Notes under the pieces: generated by a model | Database searches by the model: none | Seen by the model: the letters and a program-made list of their open reading frames with translations, nothing else | What the model was told of the DNA's origin: nothing | Source of the DNA: Caldilineaceae bacterium | Lineage (GTDB): Bacteria; Chloroflexota; Anaerolineae; Caldilineales; Caldilineaceae | Assembly (NCBI GenBank): GCA_022823185.1 | Contig: JAJDXQ010000043.1 | Coordinates: 248,001 to 312,000 of the forward strand | Direction of reading: 5' to 3' | DNA: 64,000 bases | Translations under genes and position numbers: made by a program | Shown here: piece by piece, positions 8,672-17,229 of the stretch | Numbering within the stretch: the stretch's first letter is position 1 | Layout: every line of letters begins with the position of its first letter

Positions 8672-9637
8672 TTAGAGCTCGCCCATCCACTCGAAGATCA
8701 TGTCGTCGAAGTCGGGCAGTTTCTCGTGGCCGTAGTCGGGGTAGATGACGGTGCGCTTGGGCGAGGTGATCTTGTTGTATGCGGCGTATTGCGTGGACGG
8801 CGGGCAGACCTGGTCCATGAGGCCGACGCCCATCATGATTTCGGCGCGGATGCGAGGCGCGAGGAACTGGACGTCGATGTAGCCGAGACGGGTAAAGACC
8901 TCTTCCTCGCGTTCGTGGCGCGGATCGAAGTTGCGGAACCATTCGCGCAGTTCGGCGTAGGCGTTCTGGTCCATGTCGAGATCCCAGACCCGTTTGTAGT
9001 CGCAGAGGAAGGGGTAGATGGGCGCGGCGCGTTTGACGCGTGGTTCGAGGGAGACGCAGGCGAGGGTCAGCGCGCCGCCCTGGCTGCCGCCAGTTGCGCC
9101 GACGCGTTCGGCATCGACGTCATCCATGTCCATGACGATTTGGGCGAGGCGTGCGGTGTCAAGGAAGGTGTGGCGGTAGAGCAGGTCTTCGGGTTCGCCT
9201 GCGAGGCCGCGCACGATATGTCCGCGCAGCGTCCAGCCGGGGACGCCGCCGACGTCGACGGAGCGGCCGCCGCCCTGGCCGCGGCAGTCGAGGGCAGCGA
9301 CGGTGAAGCCGGCGGCGACGTAGCCGAGTTTGCTCTGCCAGTCGCCGGCGTTGCCGCTGTAGCCGTGGAACATGAGAAGCGCGGGATGGGGCTCCTGGGC
9401 GCCGCGGGGACGCAGCAGTTTGGCATGGACGCGGGCGCCGCGGGTTCCGGTGAAGTAGAGGTGGAAACATTCGGCGTAGGGGGCCTGGAAGTCGGCGGCG
9501 ACGAGCTCCACGTCAGGATCGACTGAGGCGAGCTCGGCGAGAGCGGCGTCCCAGTATTCGTCGAAGTCGGAGGGGCGGGGGTTGGAGCCTTGGTAGGTTG
9601 GGAGTTTGTCGAGCGGCATGTCAAAGAGCAGTGGCAT
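8672..9637 (-). CDS. CE7-family acetyl xylan esterase / cephalosporin-C deacetylase
   Basis: Alpha/beta hydrolase that removes acetyl groups from sugars. The catalytic serine is S185 in GGSQGG; RGQ (119-121) is the conserved CE7 motif; D275 ('GLMDQVCPP') and H304 ('YGHEKL') complete the triad. The 321 residues match the family length, and 'AYPYRHTFLD'-like segment is replaced here by 'LLYRHTFLDTARL'. No signal peptide, as usual for CE7. Converges with uxuA, leaving only 12 bp between the stops. Fits a pathway for acetylated oligosaccharides. Confidence 0.92.
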   Translation of the reverse strand: MPLLFDMPLDKLPTYQGSNPRPSDFDEYWDAALAELASVDPDVELVAADFQAPYAECFHLYFTGTRGARVHAKLLRPRGAQEPHPALLMFHGYSGNAGDWQSKLGYVAAGFTVAALDCRGQGGGRSVDVGGVPGWTLRGHIVRGLAGEPEDLLYRHTFLDTARLAQIVMDMDDVDAERVGATGGSQGGALTLACVSLEPRVKRAAPIYPFLCDYKRVWDLDMDQNAYAELREWFRNFDPRHEREEEVFTRLGYIDVQFLAPRIRAEIMMGVGLMDQVCPPSTQYAAYNKITSPKRTVIYPDYGHEKLPDFDDMIFEWMGEL

Positions 9638-10381
9638 GGTGTTTTCCTTTGCGTGAATGGTGGGGATCGTTGGGCGCTGCAGTCGCTATGACATGGCAGC
9701 GCGGCGCCTGTATTGTCGCGTCAGATCGGCGCAGACTGCAAACCGGTAAGTGGAGGGAAGCCGCACGCGACTGGCGACGAAACGGGAGTGCGCGGCGCGG
9801 CATGATCTTGAGGCCCCGACCCGTGTCGGGGCAGGGCATGACTGACTGGGTTTCAAGACGGGTTGGGCGGGGCGCCAACTCTGTAACTTTGCCGCACAGT
9901 CGCAGCGGGGCGTGACCGTAGGGGGCGTGACCGTAGGGGGCGTTGCGGGGGGAATCCCCCCGCACAAGGGAGCCCGCTTGCGGGCGACCGCCCAGAAAAG
10001 CAGTGGTCAGTGGTCAGTTTTCAGACGGTTGGCGACGCGGAGATTGGGGGGGCAGTTTTGACCAGCGGGGAAGAATCGGGTAGGATATGCGCGTTTTGGT
10101 CAGGCGCTGGATTCCCACTTGCGTAGTGTTACCAGAGGACTTTTTTTGCGGCGACTGCGGACTCGGCTCAGGTGAACCGACTCGGACCTTGCGTCTTTGT
10201 CGGCCCTTGTCGAGAGCCCGGGAGCCGTTCCGTCTCAGCGCACGGGAATTCGGGAAGGGTCAGATTGGCGTTTTCGGGACGGCGCCCGCCAGCTTCCGAG
10301 TGGCGCGAGGATGAGCAGGGCGGATCCGGTCGGGTTGCGCGATTTCCAAATTGAAGGCACAGAAAAGAGAGAGAGCTCAAG
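9638..10381. other. Long gene-free region containing dispersed repeat copy 1
   Basis: 744 bp with no supported gene. Holds the repeat at about 9847-9994. The rest shows no recognisable RNA gene or promoter. Confidence 0.6.
9847..9994. repeat. Dispersed GC-rich repeat, copy 1
   Basis: This ~148-bp element matches 56083-56214 across most of its length. It contains a near-perfect inverted repeat (GCGGGGGGA / TCCCCCCGC, 9945-9963) and a second hairpin, GCCCGC-TT-GCGGGC. It differs from copy 2 mainly by having the 15-bp unit CGTGACCGTAGGGGG twice (9911-9925, 9926-9940). Resembles a REP/MITE-like element; no coding capacity. Confidence 0.75.
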
Positions 10382-13300
10382 ATGAAGAACGAACTGTCGG
10401 CGTGGGACGCACTCAAGTTTCGTTGTATTGGACCGCCGCGCGGCGGCCGCGTGGTGGCGGCGGCGGGACATCCGACCGATAAGAATGTTTTCTATTTTGG
10501 CGGGGTGGCCGGCGGGGTCTGGAAGACGGTTGACGGCGGGCAGTACTGGGAGAATATAACGGACGGGCAGTTCGCTGTGTCTTCGGTGGGCGCGCTGGCG
10601 GTATCGGAGGCGGACCCGAATGTCATCTATGCGGGGACAGGTGAGTCGACGATCCGGCTGGATGTAAGCTGGGGGGACGGGGTATACAGGTCCACTGACG
10701 GCGGTGAGACGTGGAAAAACGTAGGGTTGAGGGACAGCCATCATATTGGGGAGATCCGCATCCATCCGCGCGACCCCGACGTGGCGTATGTGGCGGCGCT
10801 GGGGCATGCGTTCGGGCCGAACGACGAGCGCGGCGTGTACAGGACGACTGACGGAGGCGCCTCCTGGGAGCGCGTCCTGCATGTGAGCGAGAGGGCGGGG
10901 GCGGTGGACCTGGCGCTGGATGTGAACAATCCCCGCATACTCTATGCTTCGATATGGCAGGTACACCGTCACTTCTGGGAATTGATCAGCGGCGGCCCGG
11001 ACAGCGGGCTGTGGAAGTCGTCTGACGGCGGGGACAGTTGGACGGATATCAGCCGCAACCCAGGCCTGCCGCAGGAGGGGGTCCTGGGGAAGATTGGTGT
11101 GTCGGTCTCTCCGGCGCAGCCGCGGCGGGTGTGGGCGATCGTCGAGGCGGAGGGGGACAAGTCGGGCGTTTACCGTTCTGATGACGGCGGGGCGAACTGG
11201 GAGCAGCTGACCAATAACCAGGATTTGCTCAACCGGCCGTGGTATTACATGCACATCTTTGCGGATTCCCAGGACCCGGACACAGTTTACGTCAATAATC
11301 TGAAGATGTGGAAGAGCATTGACGGCGGCAAGAATTGGGAAGATATTGCGACCCCGCACGGGGACAATCATGATCTGTGGATCGATCCGGCGGACCCGCA
11401 GCGGATGATCAACGGAAACGACGGCGGCGCCTGTGTCAGCTTTAACGGCGGCGACACGTGGAGCACGATCTACAATCAGCTGACGGGGCAGTATTACCAT
11501 TTGGACGTGGACAATCAGCTGCCGTACCGCGTTTACGGCACGCAGCAGGACAACTCGAGCATTTCGGTGCCGAGCGCGACGGAGAAAGGCGCGATCCCGT
11601 GGGGAGACTGCTACCCGGCGGGCACGGGGGAGAGCGGGTACATCGCTGTCAAGCCGGATGATCCCAACATTGTTTACGTGGGAGCGGTGGGGTCTTCGCC
11701 GGGGGGCGGGGGCGCGCTGCAGCGGTACGATCACCGCACGAAGCAGATTCGGCTGGTGACTGTGTGGCCGGAGCCGTTCAGCGGGTTCGGCGCCAAGACG
11801 ATGAAGTACCGTTTCCCGTGGACGTTTCCGATTCTGTTCAGCCCGCACGACAGCAACGTTCTGTACACGTGCGGCAACCACGTTTTCCGCACGACGGATG
11901 AGGGCAGTTCGTGGGAGGTCCTGAGCCCGGATCTGACGCGCAACGACGAGAGCAAGCTGGAGGCTTCGGGCGGGCCGCTTACGCTGGATACGAGCGGGGC
12001 CGAGCACTATTGCACGATATCGGTGTTTATCGAATCGGCGCATCAGAAGGGGTTATTCTGGGCCGGGAGCGACGACGGGTTGGTGCATATCAGCGAGGAC
12101 GGGGGAGGCAGCTGGCGCGATGTGACGCCCCCGGATTTGCCGGAGTGGAGCTTAGTGACAGTGATCGAGCCGAGCGCGCACGATCCTTCCACCGTCTATG
12201 TGGCGGCCACGCGTTACAAGCTGGACGACTACAGCCCATATCTGTTCAAGACGACGGACCTGGGCCGGAGCTGGCAGCGGCTGGATGCAGCGTTTCCCCA
12301 GGGGGAGATCACGCGCATGTTGCGTGCGGACCCGGCGCGTGAGGGCCTGCTGTACGTGGGGACGGAATCGGGTGTATTCGTTTCCTTCGACGATGGGTCT
12401 TCGTGGCAGAGGATGCCGGGGAATCTGCCGGTTGCGCCGGTCTACGACATGGCGGTCAAGGACGATGACCTTGTGGTGGCGACGCACGGTCGAGCCTTCT
12501 GGGTTCTCGATGATCTCACTCCATTGCGGGAGGTCAGTTCGCTGGACGAAAGCGATGAAGAGGGAGCGCGGCTGTTCCCCCCGCGCAGGACTCTGCGGAG
12601 GTGGCTGCCCTGGAGCGTTGGGCCGGCGCGCGGGGAAGGGCGCAGCTATGGGCTGGCATTCGGCCAGCTGATCACGTACAGGGACGAGAAGGACGTGAAC
12701 GGGGACTACGTGCGGCGGATTATTGACGGCGGCGAAAATCCGCCGCAGGGCGTGCTTGTCCACTATACGCTGCCGGAAGGCGCGGAGGAGGTCTGCCTGA
12801 CGTTTCTGGACGCTGACGGCAATGAGATCCGTTCGTACGGGCCCAGGCCGGCGGGGTCTGACTCGGAGGAGGAGGAAGCCCCCTCTGCGCAGTACGTCAC
12901 CACCAATGCCGGACTGAATCGATTTGTCTGGAGCATGCGGTATGCCGATGCCGAGGAGCTGCCGGGAGACCCCTTCACGGAGAAAAGCATCACGGGGGCG
13001 CTGGCGCCACCGGGGAAATACCAGGCGCGGCTGACGGTTGACGGCAAGAGCCAGACGGAGACGTTTGAGATTTACATCGACCCAGGAGTGAATGCCAGCG
13101 AGGAAGCGATGCAGGCCCAGTTTGACATGTGGCAGGAGGTGAACGGAAAGCTGTCGGAGACGCACCGGGCGGTCAAGCGGCTGCGGCGGGCGCGTGCGCG
13201 GGTGAAGACGATGGCGGAGATGGTGGCGGAGAGTGAAGCCGACGAGGAAACGAAGCGCGCGGTCCAGGAGAGGGCGGACCAGATCGCTGAGCAGCTGGGC

Positions 13301-13570
13301 GAGGTTGAGTCTGAGCTCGTCCAGCCGGAGGCCAAGGTAGCCTTTGACCGGTTGCGGCTGCGGACGATGCTCAACGCCAAGCTGCACAATCTGATTAGTG
13401 TGATCGCGGCCGCGGACGCGGCGCCGCCGCGCCAGGCCCATGATGTTTTCGAGGAACTGAGCAACCAGGTGGATGCCCAGTTTGACAAGCTGGAATCGAT
13501 TTTGGGAGAGAGTGTGGCAGACTTCAATGCGGCGGTTCAGGCGGCAGACGTGCCGCCGGTCGTCGTGTAG
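10382..13570 (+). CDS. Large BNR/Asp-box repeat beta-propeller protein (VPS10/sortilin-like)
   Basis: A 1062-residue protein. Residues about 1-730 carry many Asp-box repeats of the form S/T-x-D-G-G-x-x-W (e.g. 'TVDGGQYW', 'STDGGETW', 'TTDGGASW', 'SSDGGDSW', 'SIDGGKNW'), expected to form one or two beta-propellers as in VPS10/BNR proteins. A linker and a beta-sandwich-like part (about 780-900) follow, then an alpha-helical, probably coiled-coil segment (910-1055). Such proteins are annotated as glycosyl hydrolase or WD40/YVTN/BNR-like, but the Asp-box alone does not show catalysis. There is no clear signal peptide. The downstream MFS gene begins 10 bp after the stop. Confidence 0.8.
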   Translation: MKNELSAWDALKFRCIGPPRGGRVVAAAGHPTDKNVFYFGGVAGGVWKTVDGGQYWENITDGQFAVSSVGALAVSEADPNVIYAGTGESTIRLDVSWGDGVYRSTDGGETWKNVGLRDSHHIGEIRIHPRDPDVAYVAALGHAFGPNDERGVYRTTDGGASWERVLHVSERAGAVDLALDVNNPRILYASIWQVHRHFWELISGGPDSGLWKSSDGGDSWTDISRNPGLPQEGVLGKIGVSVSPAQPRRVWAIVEAEGDKSGVYRSDDGGANWEQLTNNQDLLNRPWYYMHIFADSQDPDTVYVNNLKMWKSIDGGKNWEDIATPHGDNHDLWIDPADPQRMINGNDGGACVSFNGGDTWSTIYNQLTGQYYHLDVDNQLPYRVYGTQQDNSSISVPSATEKGAIPWGDCYPAGTGESGYIAVKPDDPNIVYVGAVGSSPGGGGALQRYDHRTKQIRLVTVWPEPFSGFGAKTMKYRFPWTFPILFSPHDSNVLYTCGNHVFRTTDEGSSWEVLSPDLTRNDESKLEASGGPLTLDTSGAEHYCTISVFIESAHQKGLFWAGSDDGLVHISEDGGGSWRDVTPPDLPEWSLVTVIEPSAHDPSTVYVAATRYKLDDYSPYLFKTTDLGRSWQRLDAAFPQGEITRMLRADPAREGLLYVGTESGVFVSFDDGSSWQRMPGNLPVAPVYDMAVKDDDLVVATHGRAFWVLDDLTPLREVSSLDESDEEGARLFPPRRTLRRWLPWSVGPARGEGRSYGLAFGQLITYRDEKDVNGDYVRRIIDGGENPPQGVLVHYTLPEGAEEVCLTFLDADGNEIRSYGPRPAGSDSEEEEAPSAQYVTTNAGLNRFVWSMRYADAEELPGDPFTEKSITGALAPPGKYQARLTVDGKSQTETFEIYIDPGVNASEEAMQAQFDMWQEVNGKLSETHRAVKRLRRARARVKTMAEMVAESEADEETKRAVQERADQIAEQLGEVESELVQPEAKVAFDRLRLRTMLNAKLHNLISVIAAADAAPPRQAHDVFEELSNQVDAQFDKLESILGESVADFNAAVQAADVPPVVV

Positions 13571-13580
13571 AATTTTCGAT

Positions 13581-14909
13581 ATGCGAGTCCTCGTTGCTGG
13601 ACGCAAGAGCGCAGGGTTTCCTGCGCTCTTGCGGATCTCATTGGCGGACTTCATTGTTCGAAGCGCCTATCAGATGGGCAAAACGCCGCTGCTGCCGATC
13701 TTCGCGGCTTCGCTGGGCGCGTCGGATGCGCTGCTGGGCGTAATTGTTTCGGTCTCGACGCTGACAGGCATGGCGACGAAGCCGCTCTTCGGTCTGCTCT
13801 CGGACCGGATGGGGCGACGGTTGTGGCTCTTGATCGGGACGTTTATTTTCGCGGGCGTGCCCTTTTTGTACACGCTTATCGAGACACCGGGCCAGCTGGT
13901 GGCCATTCGCCTGCTGCATGGTACGGCGACGGCAATCTATGGCCCGGTCACGGTTGCGTATGTGGCGGAACGGGGCGGCAAACGAAAGGCGGAGAGCCTT
14001 GGGTGGTTTGGGATGGCGCGCAGCGGGGGCTACCTGGTGGGGCCGGCCGCGGCGGGCTGGCTGCTGCTGTCTCTGGATCCGGTCGCTGTCTTCACGTTGA
14101 TCGGCGTGTTGAGTATGGGGGCGTTTGTGCCGGTGCTTTGGTTGGGAGGGGATGGGCATCGGCGGCAGGGGGAGGACTCGCTCCGTTCCAGGCCGGAAGG
14201 CAGGGGGGCAGGCAGCTGGGCTGTTGACTTCGAGGCAGTGCGGAAGTTTGCCAGGCGGGAGGCGGCGGTGGCGGCGACGCCCGCGGTGTGGCTTTCGGGC
14301 GCGTTGGAGGCGGCGGTGTATGTGGTGACCTACGTGATCAAGGCGTTTTTGCCGATTTACGCTCTGACGGCGGGGTACACGACTGCGGAGATCGGGCTGT
14401 TTTTCAGCGCGCAAGAGGGCGTTTTGATCCTGCTAAAGCCGTGGGGCGGGCGGTTGGGCGATAGGCTGGGCCATCTCCGGGCCGTATCGCTGGGGATGAT
14501 CTGCCTGGCATTGACGCTGCCATTTCTGCTTACGACTGGCGGGACGGTGGGGTTGCTGGCGGTTGCGGCGGCGATGGGCGGGGCGCAGGCGTTGATCTTC
14601 CCGGCGACGGTGGCATTGATTGCGGAGCAGGCGCCGGCGGGCCAGGTTGGCGCGGGGATGGGGCTGGCCGGTTCGCTCAAAAATGGGGGCAAGGTGGCCG
14701 GACCGGTGCTGGGGGGCCTCTTGATTGGCGGATTGGGGTACGGCGGGATGTTCTGGTTGTTTGCGGGTATGCTGCTGGCGGGGGCGCTGGTGTTACTTCT
14801 GCGATCCTATCGCGTTGACTTCGGGACGATGGCGGGGGAGAGCAGGGGCACTGCGGGGAGGAACGGGGAACTGCGGGGCACTGCGCGAGGTACGGGGTGG
14901 CGTATCTGA
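13581..14909 (+). CDS. MFS transporter
   Basis: Major facilitator with about 12 hydrophobic segments; the loop 2-3 signature appears as 'GLLSDRMGRRLWLL'. 442 residues, starting at ATG 13581, 10 bp after the BNR gene, with no clear ribosome site, so probably translationally coupled. The C-terminal 30 residues ('GESRGTAGRNGELRGTARG...') are encoded by a G-rich repeated DNA stretch and look like a read-through tail rather than part of the fold. Substrate unknown; drug or metabolite efflux is plausible. Confidence 0.85.
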   Translation: MRVLVAGRKSAGFPALLRISLADFIVRSAYQMGKTPLLPIFAASLGASDALLGVIVSVSTLTGMATKPLFGLLSDRMGRRLWLLIGTFIFAGVPFLYTLIETPGQLVAIRLLHGTATAIYGPVTVAYVAERGGKRKAESLGWFGMARSGGYLVGPAAAGWLLLSLDPVAVFTLIGVLSMGAFVPVLWLGGDGHRRQGEDSLRSRPEGRGAGSWAVDFEAVRKFARREAAVAATPAVWLSGALEAAVYVVTYVIKAFLPIYALTAGYTTAEIGLFFSAQEGVLILLKPWGGRLGDRLGHLRAVSLGMICLALTLPFLLTTGGTVGLLAVAAAMGGAQALIFPATVALIAEQAPAGQVGAGMGLAGSLKNGGKVAGPVLGGLLIGGLGYGGMFWLFAGMLLAGALVLLLRSYRVDFGTMAGESRGTAGRNGELRGTARGTGWRI

Positions 14910-14961
14910 GAGGGGGAGGGTCTTTGAGCGGAGGGGGCGGGGATGAGAACCCTGCTGGCGG

Positions 14962-16227
14962 CTAGGCGATGTGTGCCCGCCTGACTCTTGAGAGGTAGAG
15001 CAGGGCCAGTTCGACGAGCAGGGCGGCGGAGGCGGTGAGCAGCGTCGCCCGGAGGCCGATGGTTTCGCCGAGCGCGCCGCCAATGAAGGCGCCGATGGTT
15101 GCCACGCCGAAGAGCAGGAAGCGGCGGGCTGCGGTGACGCGGCCCAGGAGGCGCACGGAGGTGATTGCCTGGCGCAGGCTGAGTTGATTGACGAAGTAGA
15201 TGGCGCTGCCGAAACCGACCAGCGCGCGGGCGACCCCGGCGGCAGCCAGTTCGAAGCCGGTCAGGTCGGCGCCGGCCAGCAGCAGGCTGCCGGCGATCCA
15301 CAGAAGCTTTCCCAGGACGAGTGTTTTGCCGGCCTGGAGGACGCGCGCCAGGTTTCCGGCGAGCAGCGCGCCAATGAGGGAGCCGACACCGCCGCAGGCG
15401 GCAACGATTCCGATGACGGTCGGCGTGAAGTTGAGCTGGTCGACGAGAAAGAGCATCTGCACAGCTGCAGAGATCGAGCCGGCCAGCATCCCCAGACTGG
15501 ATGTAACTGTGAGCGCTCTCAGCAGTGGCGTTCGAAGTAGCTCGTTTATTCCCTCCCCAACTTCCTTGTAGATCAGAATCGCGGCGGACCGGAATCCCGC
15601 GGCGGCGGCTTCTTCGTCGCTGCGCTGCGTTGCGGGCTGCGCTTCTTCCTCTTTGAGGCCTTTCAGGGCGAGGGCAGAGAGGAGGTAGGACAGGGCGTCG
15701 AGGAGAATTGTTCTGGGTGCGCTGAAGAGCTGCACGAGACCGCCGGCCGCGGCGGGTCCGGCGATGCCAATCACGGCCTCGCTGGTGGAGAGTTTGCTGT
15801 TGGCGTCAATGAGCTGGCTCTTCTTTACGAGGGCGGGCAGGACGGAAATGGCCGCGATCTGGAAGAAGACGGTGAGCGTGCCGACGGCAAAGGCGACGAG
15901 CCAGATGTGGGAGAAGGATAGCTGGCCGAGCCAGGCGGCTGCGGGTATGGAGAGAAGGAGAAGGGCCCGTCCGAGGTCGGACCAGACCAGGATTGGCCTG
16001 CGGGGGACTCTGTCCACCCAGACGCCGGCGACCAGGCCGAAGAGCAGGTTGGGGAGAGACGCGGCGGCGGCAAGCAGGCCCATCTGCGCGGGCGTTGCGC
16101 CGAGAACGAGAACGGCTGCCAGGGGCAGGGCGACGTTGGTGACGGCTGTTCCGGCGCCGGAGGTGACGTGGGCGATCCAGAGCCTTGTGAATGCCCGGTT
16201 GCGCCAAAGGGGGCTGGAGAAGGTCAT
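14962..16227 (-). CDS. MFS transporter (MFS_3 / EntS-like)
   Basis: 421-residue major facilitator of the MFS_3 group (enterobactin or macrolide exporter-like). The N-terminus 'PLWRNRAFTRLWIAHVTSGAGTAV' is typical of this group and 'VAGVWVDRVPRRPILVWSDLGRALLL' is the loop 2-3 motif. About 12 membrane helices with a charged central loop ('EEEAQPATQRSDEEAAA'). It begins 3 bp after the kinase gene, so the two form an operon. Substrate unknown. Confidence 0.87.
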   Translation of the reverse strand: MTFSSPLWRNRAFTRLWIAHVTSGAGTAVTNVALPLAAVLVLGATPAQMGLLAAAASLPNLLFGLVAGVWVDRVPRRPILVWSDLGRALLLLSIPAAAWLGQLSFSHIWLVAFAVGTLTVFFQIAAISVLPALVKKSQLIDANSKLSTSEAVIGIAGPAAAGGLVQLFSAPRTILLDALSYLLSALALKGLKEEEAQPATQRSDEEAAAAGFRSAAILIYKEVGEGINELLRTPLLRALTVTSSLGMLAGSISAAVQMLFLVDQLNFTPTVIGIVAACGGVGSLIGALLAGNLARVLQAGKTLVLGKLLWIAGSLLLAGADLTGFELAAAGVARALVGFGSAIYFVNQLSLRQAITSVRLLGRVTAARRFLLFGVATIGAFIGGALGETIGLRATLLTASAALLVELALLYLSRVRRAHIA

Positions 16228-16230
16228 TGG

Positions 16231-16941
16231 TCAAGGCGCGGCTGGGGCCTGAAGCTCAAGCAAGAGGGCGATCCAATCCTTGACGGCGTCAGCGGCCTCC
16301 TGGATGGTGGCGTCGGTCGTGTCCAGCAGGGTTAAGGGGGGCGACTGATTCGGACCCTCCTCTTGAAGCCACCGGTTGAAGTCCAGCTGTTCTTTGAGCC
16401 GCCGCTGCTGGCCGCTCCCGCGCCATGCGGGCCGGGCGAGGAGACGCCGGCGAAGCTCGTCTTCGTCACAGACGAGGGCGAGGTAGTGGAGACGGCTGAA
16501 GTAACGTCGTTCGAGGCAGGGTTCGATGTTTTCGGGCACGGCCAGGCCGGCGCCGAAGAGGACAACGGGGCGTCCGCTCTGGCCGATGTTCTTTGCGAGG
16601 CGTAGCCAGGTTTCGAAGAATCTGCGGTGGCCGTCGGTTGGATTCTCGAACTCTTGCAGCCAGAGGAGGTCGGCTTCGAGGAGGACGGCTGCGGTGACAC
16701 GGCCTGTCAGCTGCTGAAGGATGGCGCTCTTGCCGGTTGCGCTGGCGCCGCCGACCAGGAGGAGGGGCTGGCGCAGGAAGGGATGGTTGTGTCCACAGTG
16801 CGGGCAGGCGGCCAGGGCGGTCCGTGTCACCTGCCGGAAGTCAGGCCGGGCATTGGGCGGGGCGGGTTCGACGACGCCGGCCGGTTCGGTTACGGCCTTG
16901 TCGACGCGATAGATGCCGCAGCCGGCACAGACGTTGAACAT
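16231..16941 (-). CDS. Zinc-ribbon P-loop kinase/ATPase
   Basis: 236 residues. A zinc ribbon made by C5/C8 ('CAGC') and C46/C49 ('CPHC') comes before a P-loop at 64-72 (GGASATGKS) of an AAA/nucleoside-kinase-like domain. Similar small proteins are annotated as AAA family ATPase or nucleoside kinase; the substrate is not known. I chose ATG 16941 because the family begins with the ribbon ('MFNVCAGCG'); the open frame extends to 17253 but lacks family features there. Co-transcribed with the downstream MFS, it may modify the exported compound (inference). Confidence 0.75.
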   Translation of the reverse strand: MFNVCAGCGIYRVDKAVTEPAGVVEPAPPNARPDFRQVTRTALAACPHCGHNHPFLRQPLLLVGGASATGKSAILQQLTGRVTAAVLLEADLLWLQEFENPTDGHRRFFETWLRLAKNIGQSGRPVVLFGAGLAVPENIEPCLERRYFSRLHYLALVCDEDELRRRLLARPAWRGSGQQRRLKEQLDFNRWLQEEGPNQSPPLTLLDTTDATIQEAADAVKDWIALLLELQAPAAP

Positions 16942-17229
16942 GTTGTATACGCCGCCCCCTGCGGCGGCCAGATTGCTGGCAATGCGGGCGAGGTTTGGGG
17001 AGGCAAGCGGGAATCGGCACAAGTTGCCAGTTCCCTGTTTGCATATTATCATGGCTTGGGCGGAGGGATGAAGATTCCTGATCTTCGATCCCTCTTTCCT
17101 TTTATGAGTCTGCGGCGGGGCGGGGATTTGGTCTGAAGCGGCGGGCCTCAGGGGTTGGTTCGGGGATCGACAGGCGGCGGAGGGTTCAGTCAGGCCCTGA
17201 GGCCAGACAATAGCGATGAAAATGGCGAA

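Noticed and set aside
10235..12043. Long antisense open frame (602 codons) over the BNR gene
   Set aside because: High-GC shadow of the repeat-rich sense gene; arginine/proline-rich, no family features.
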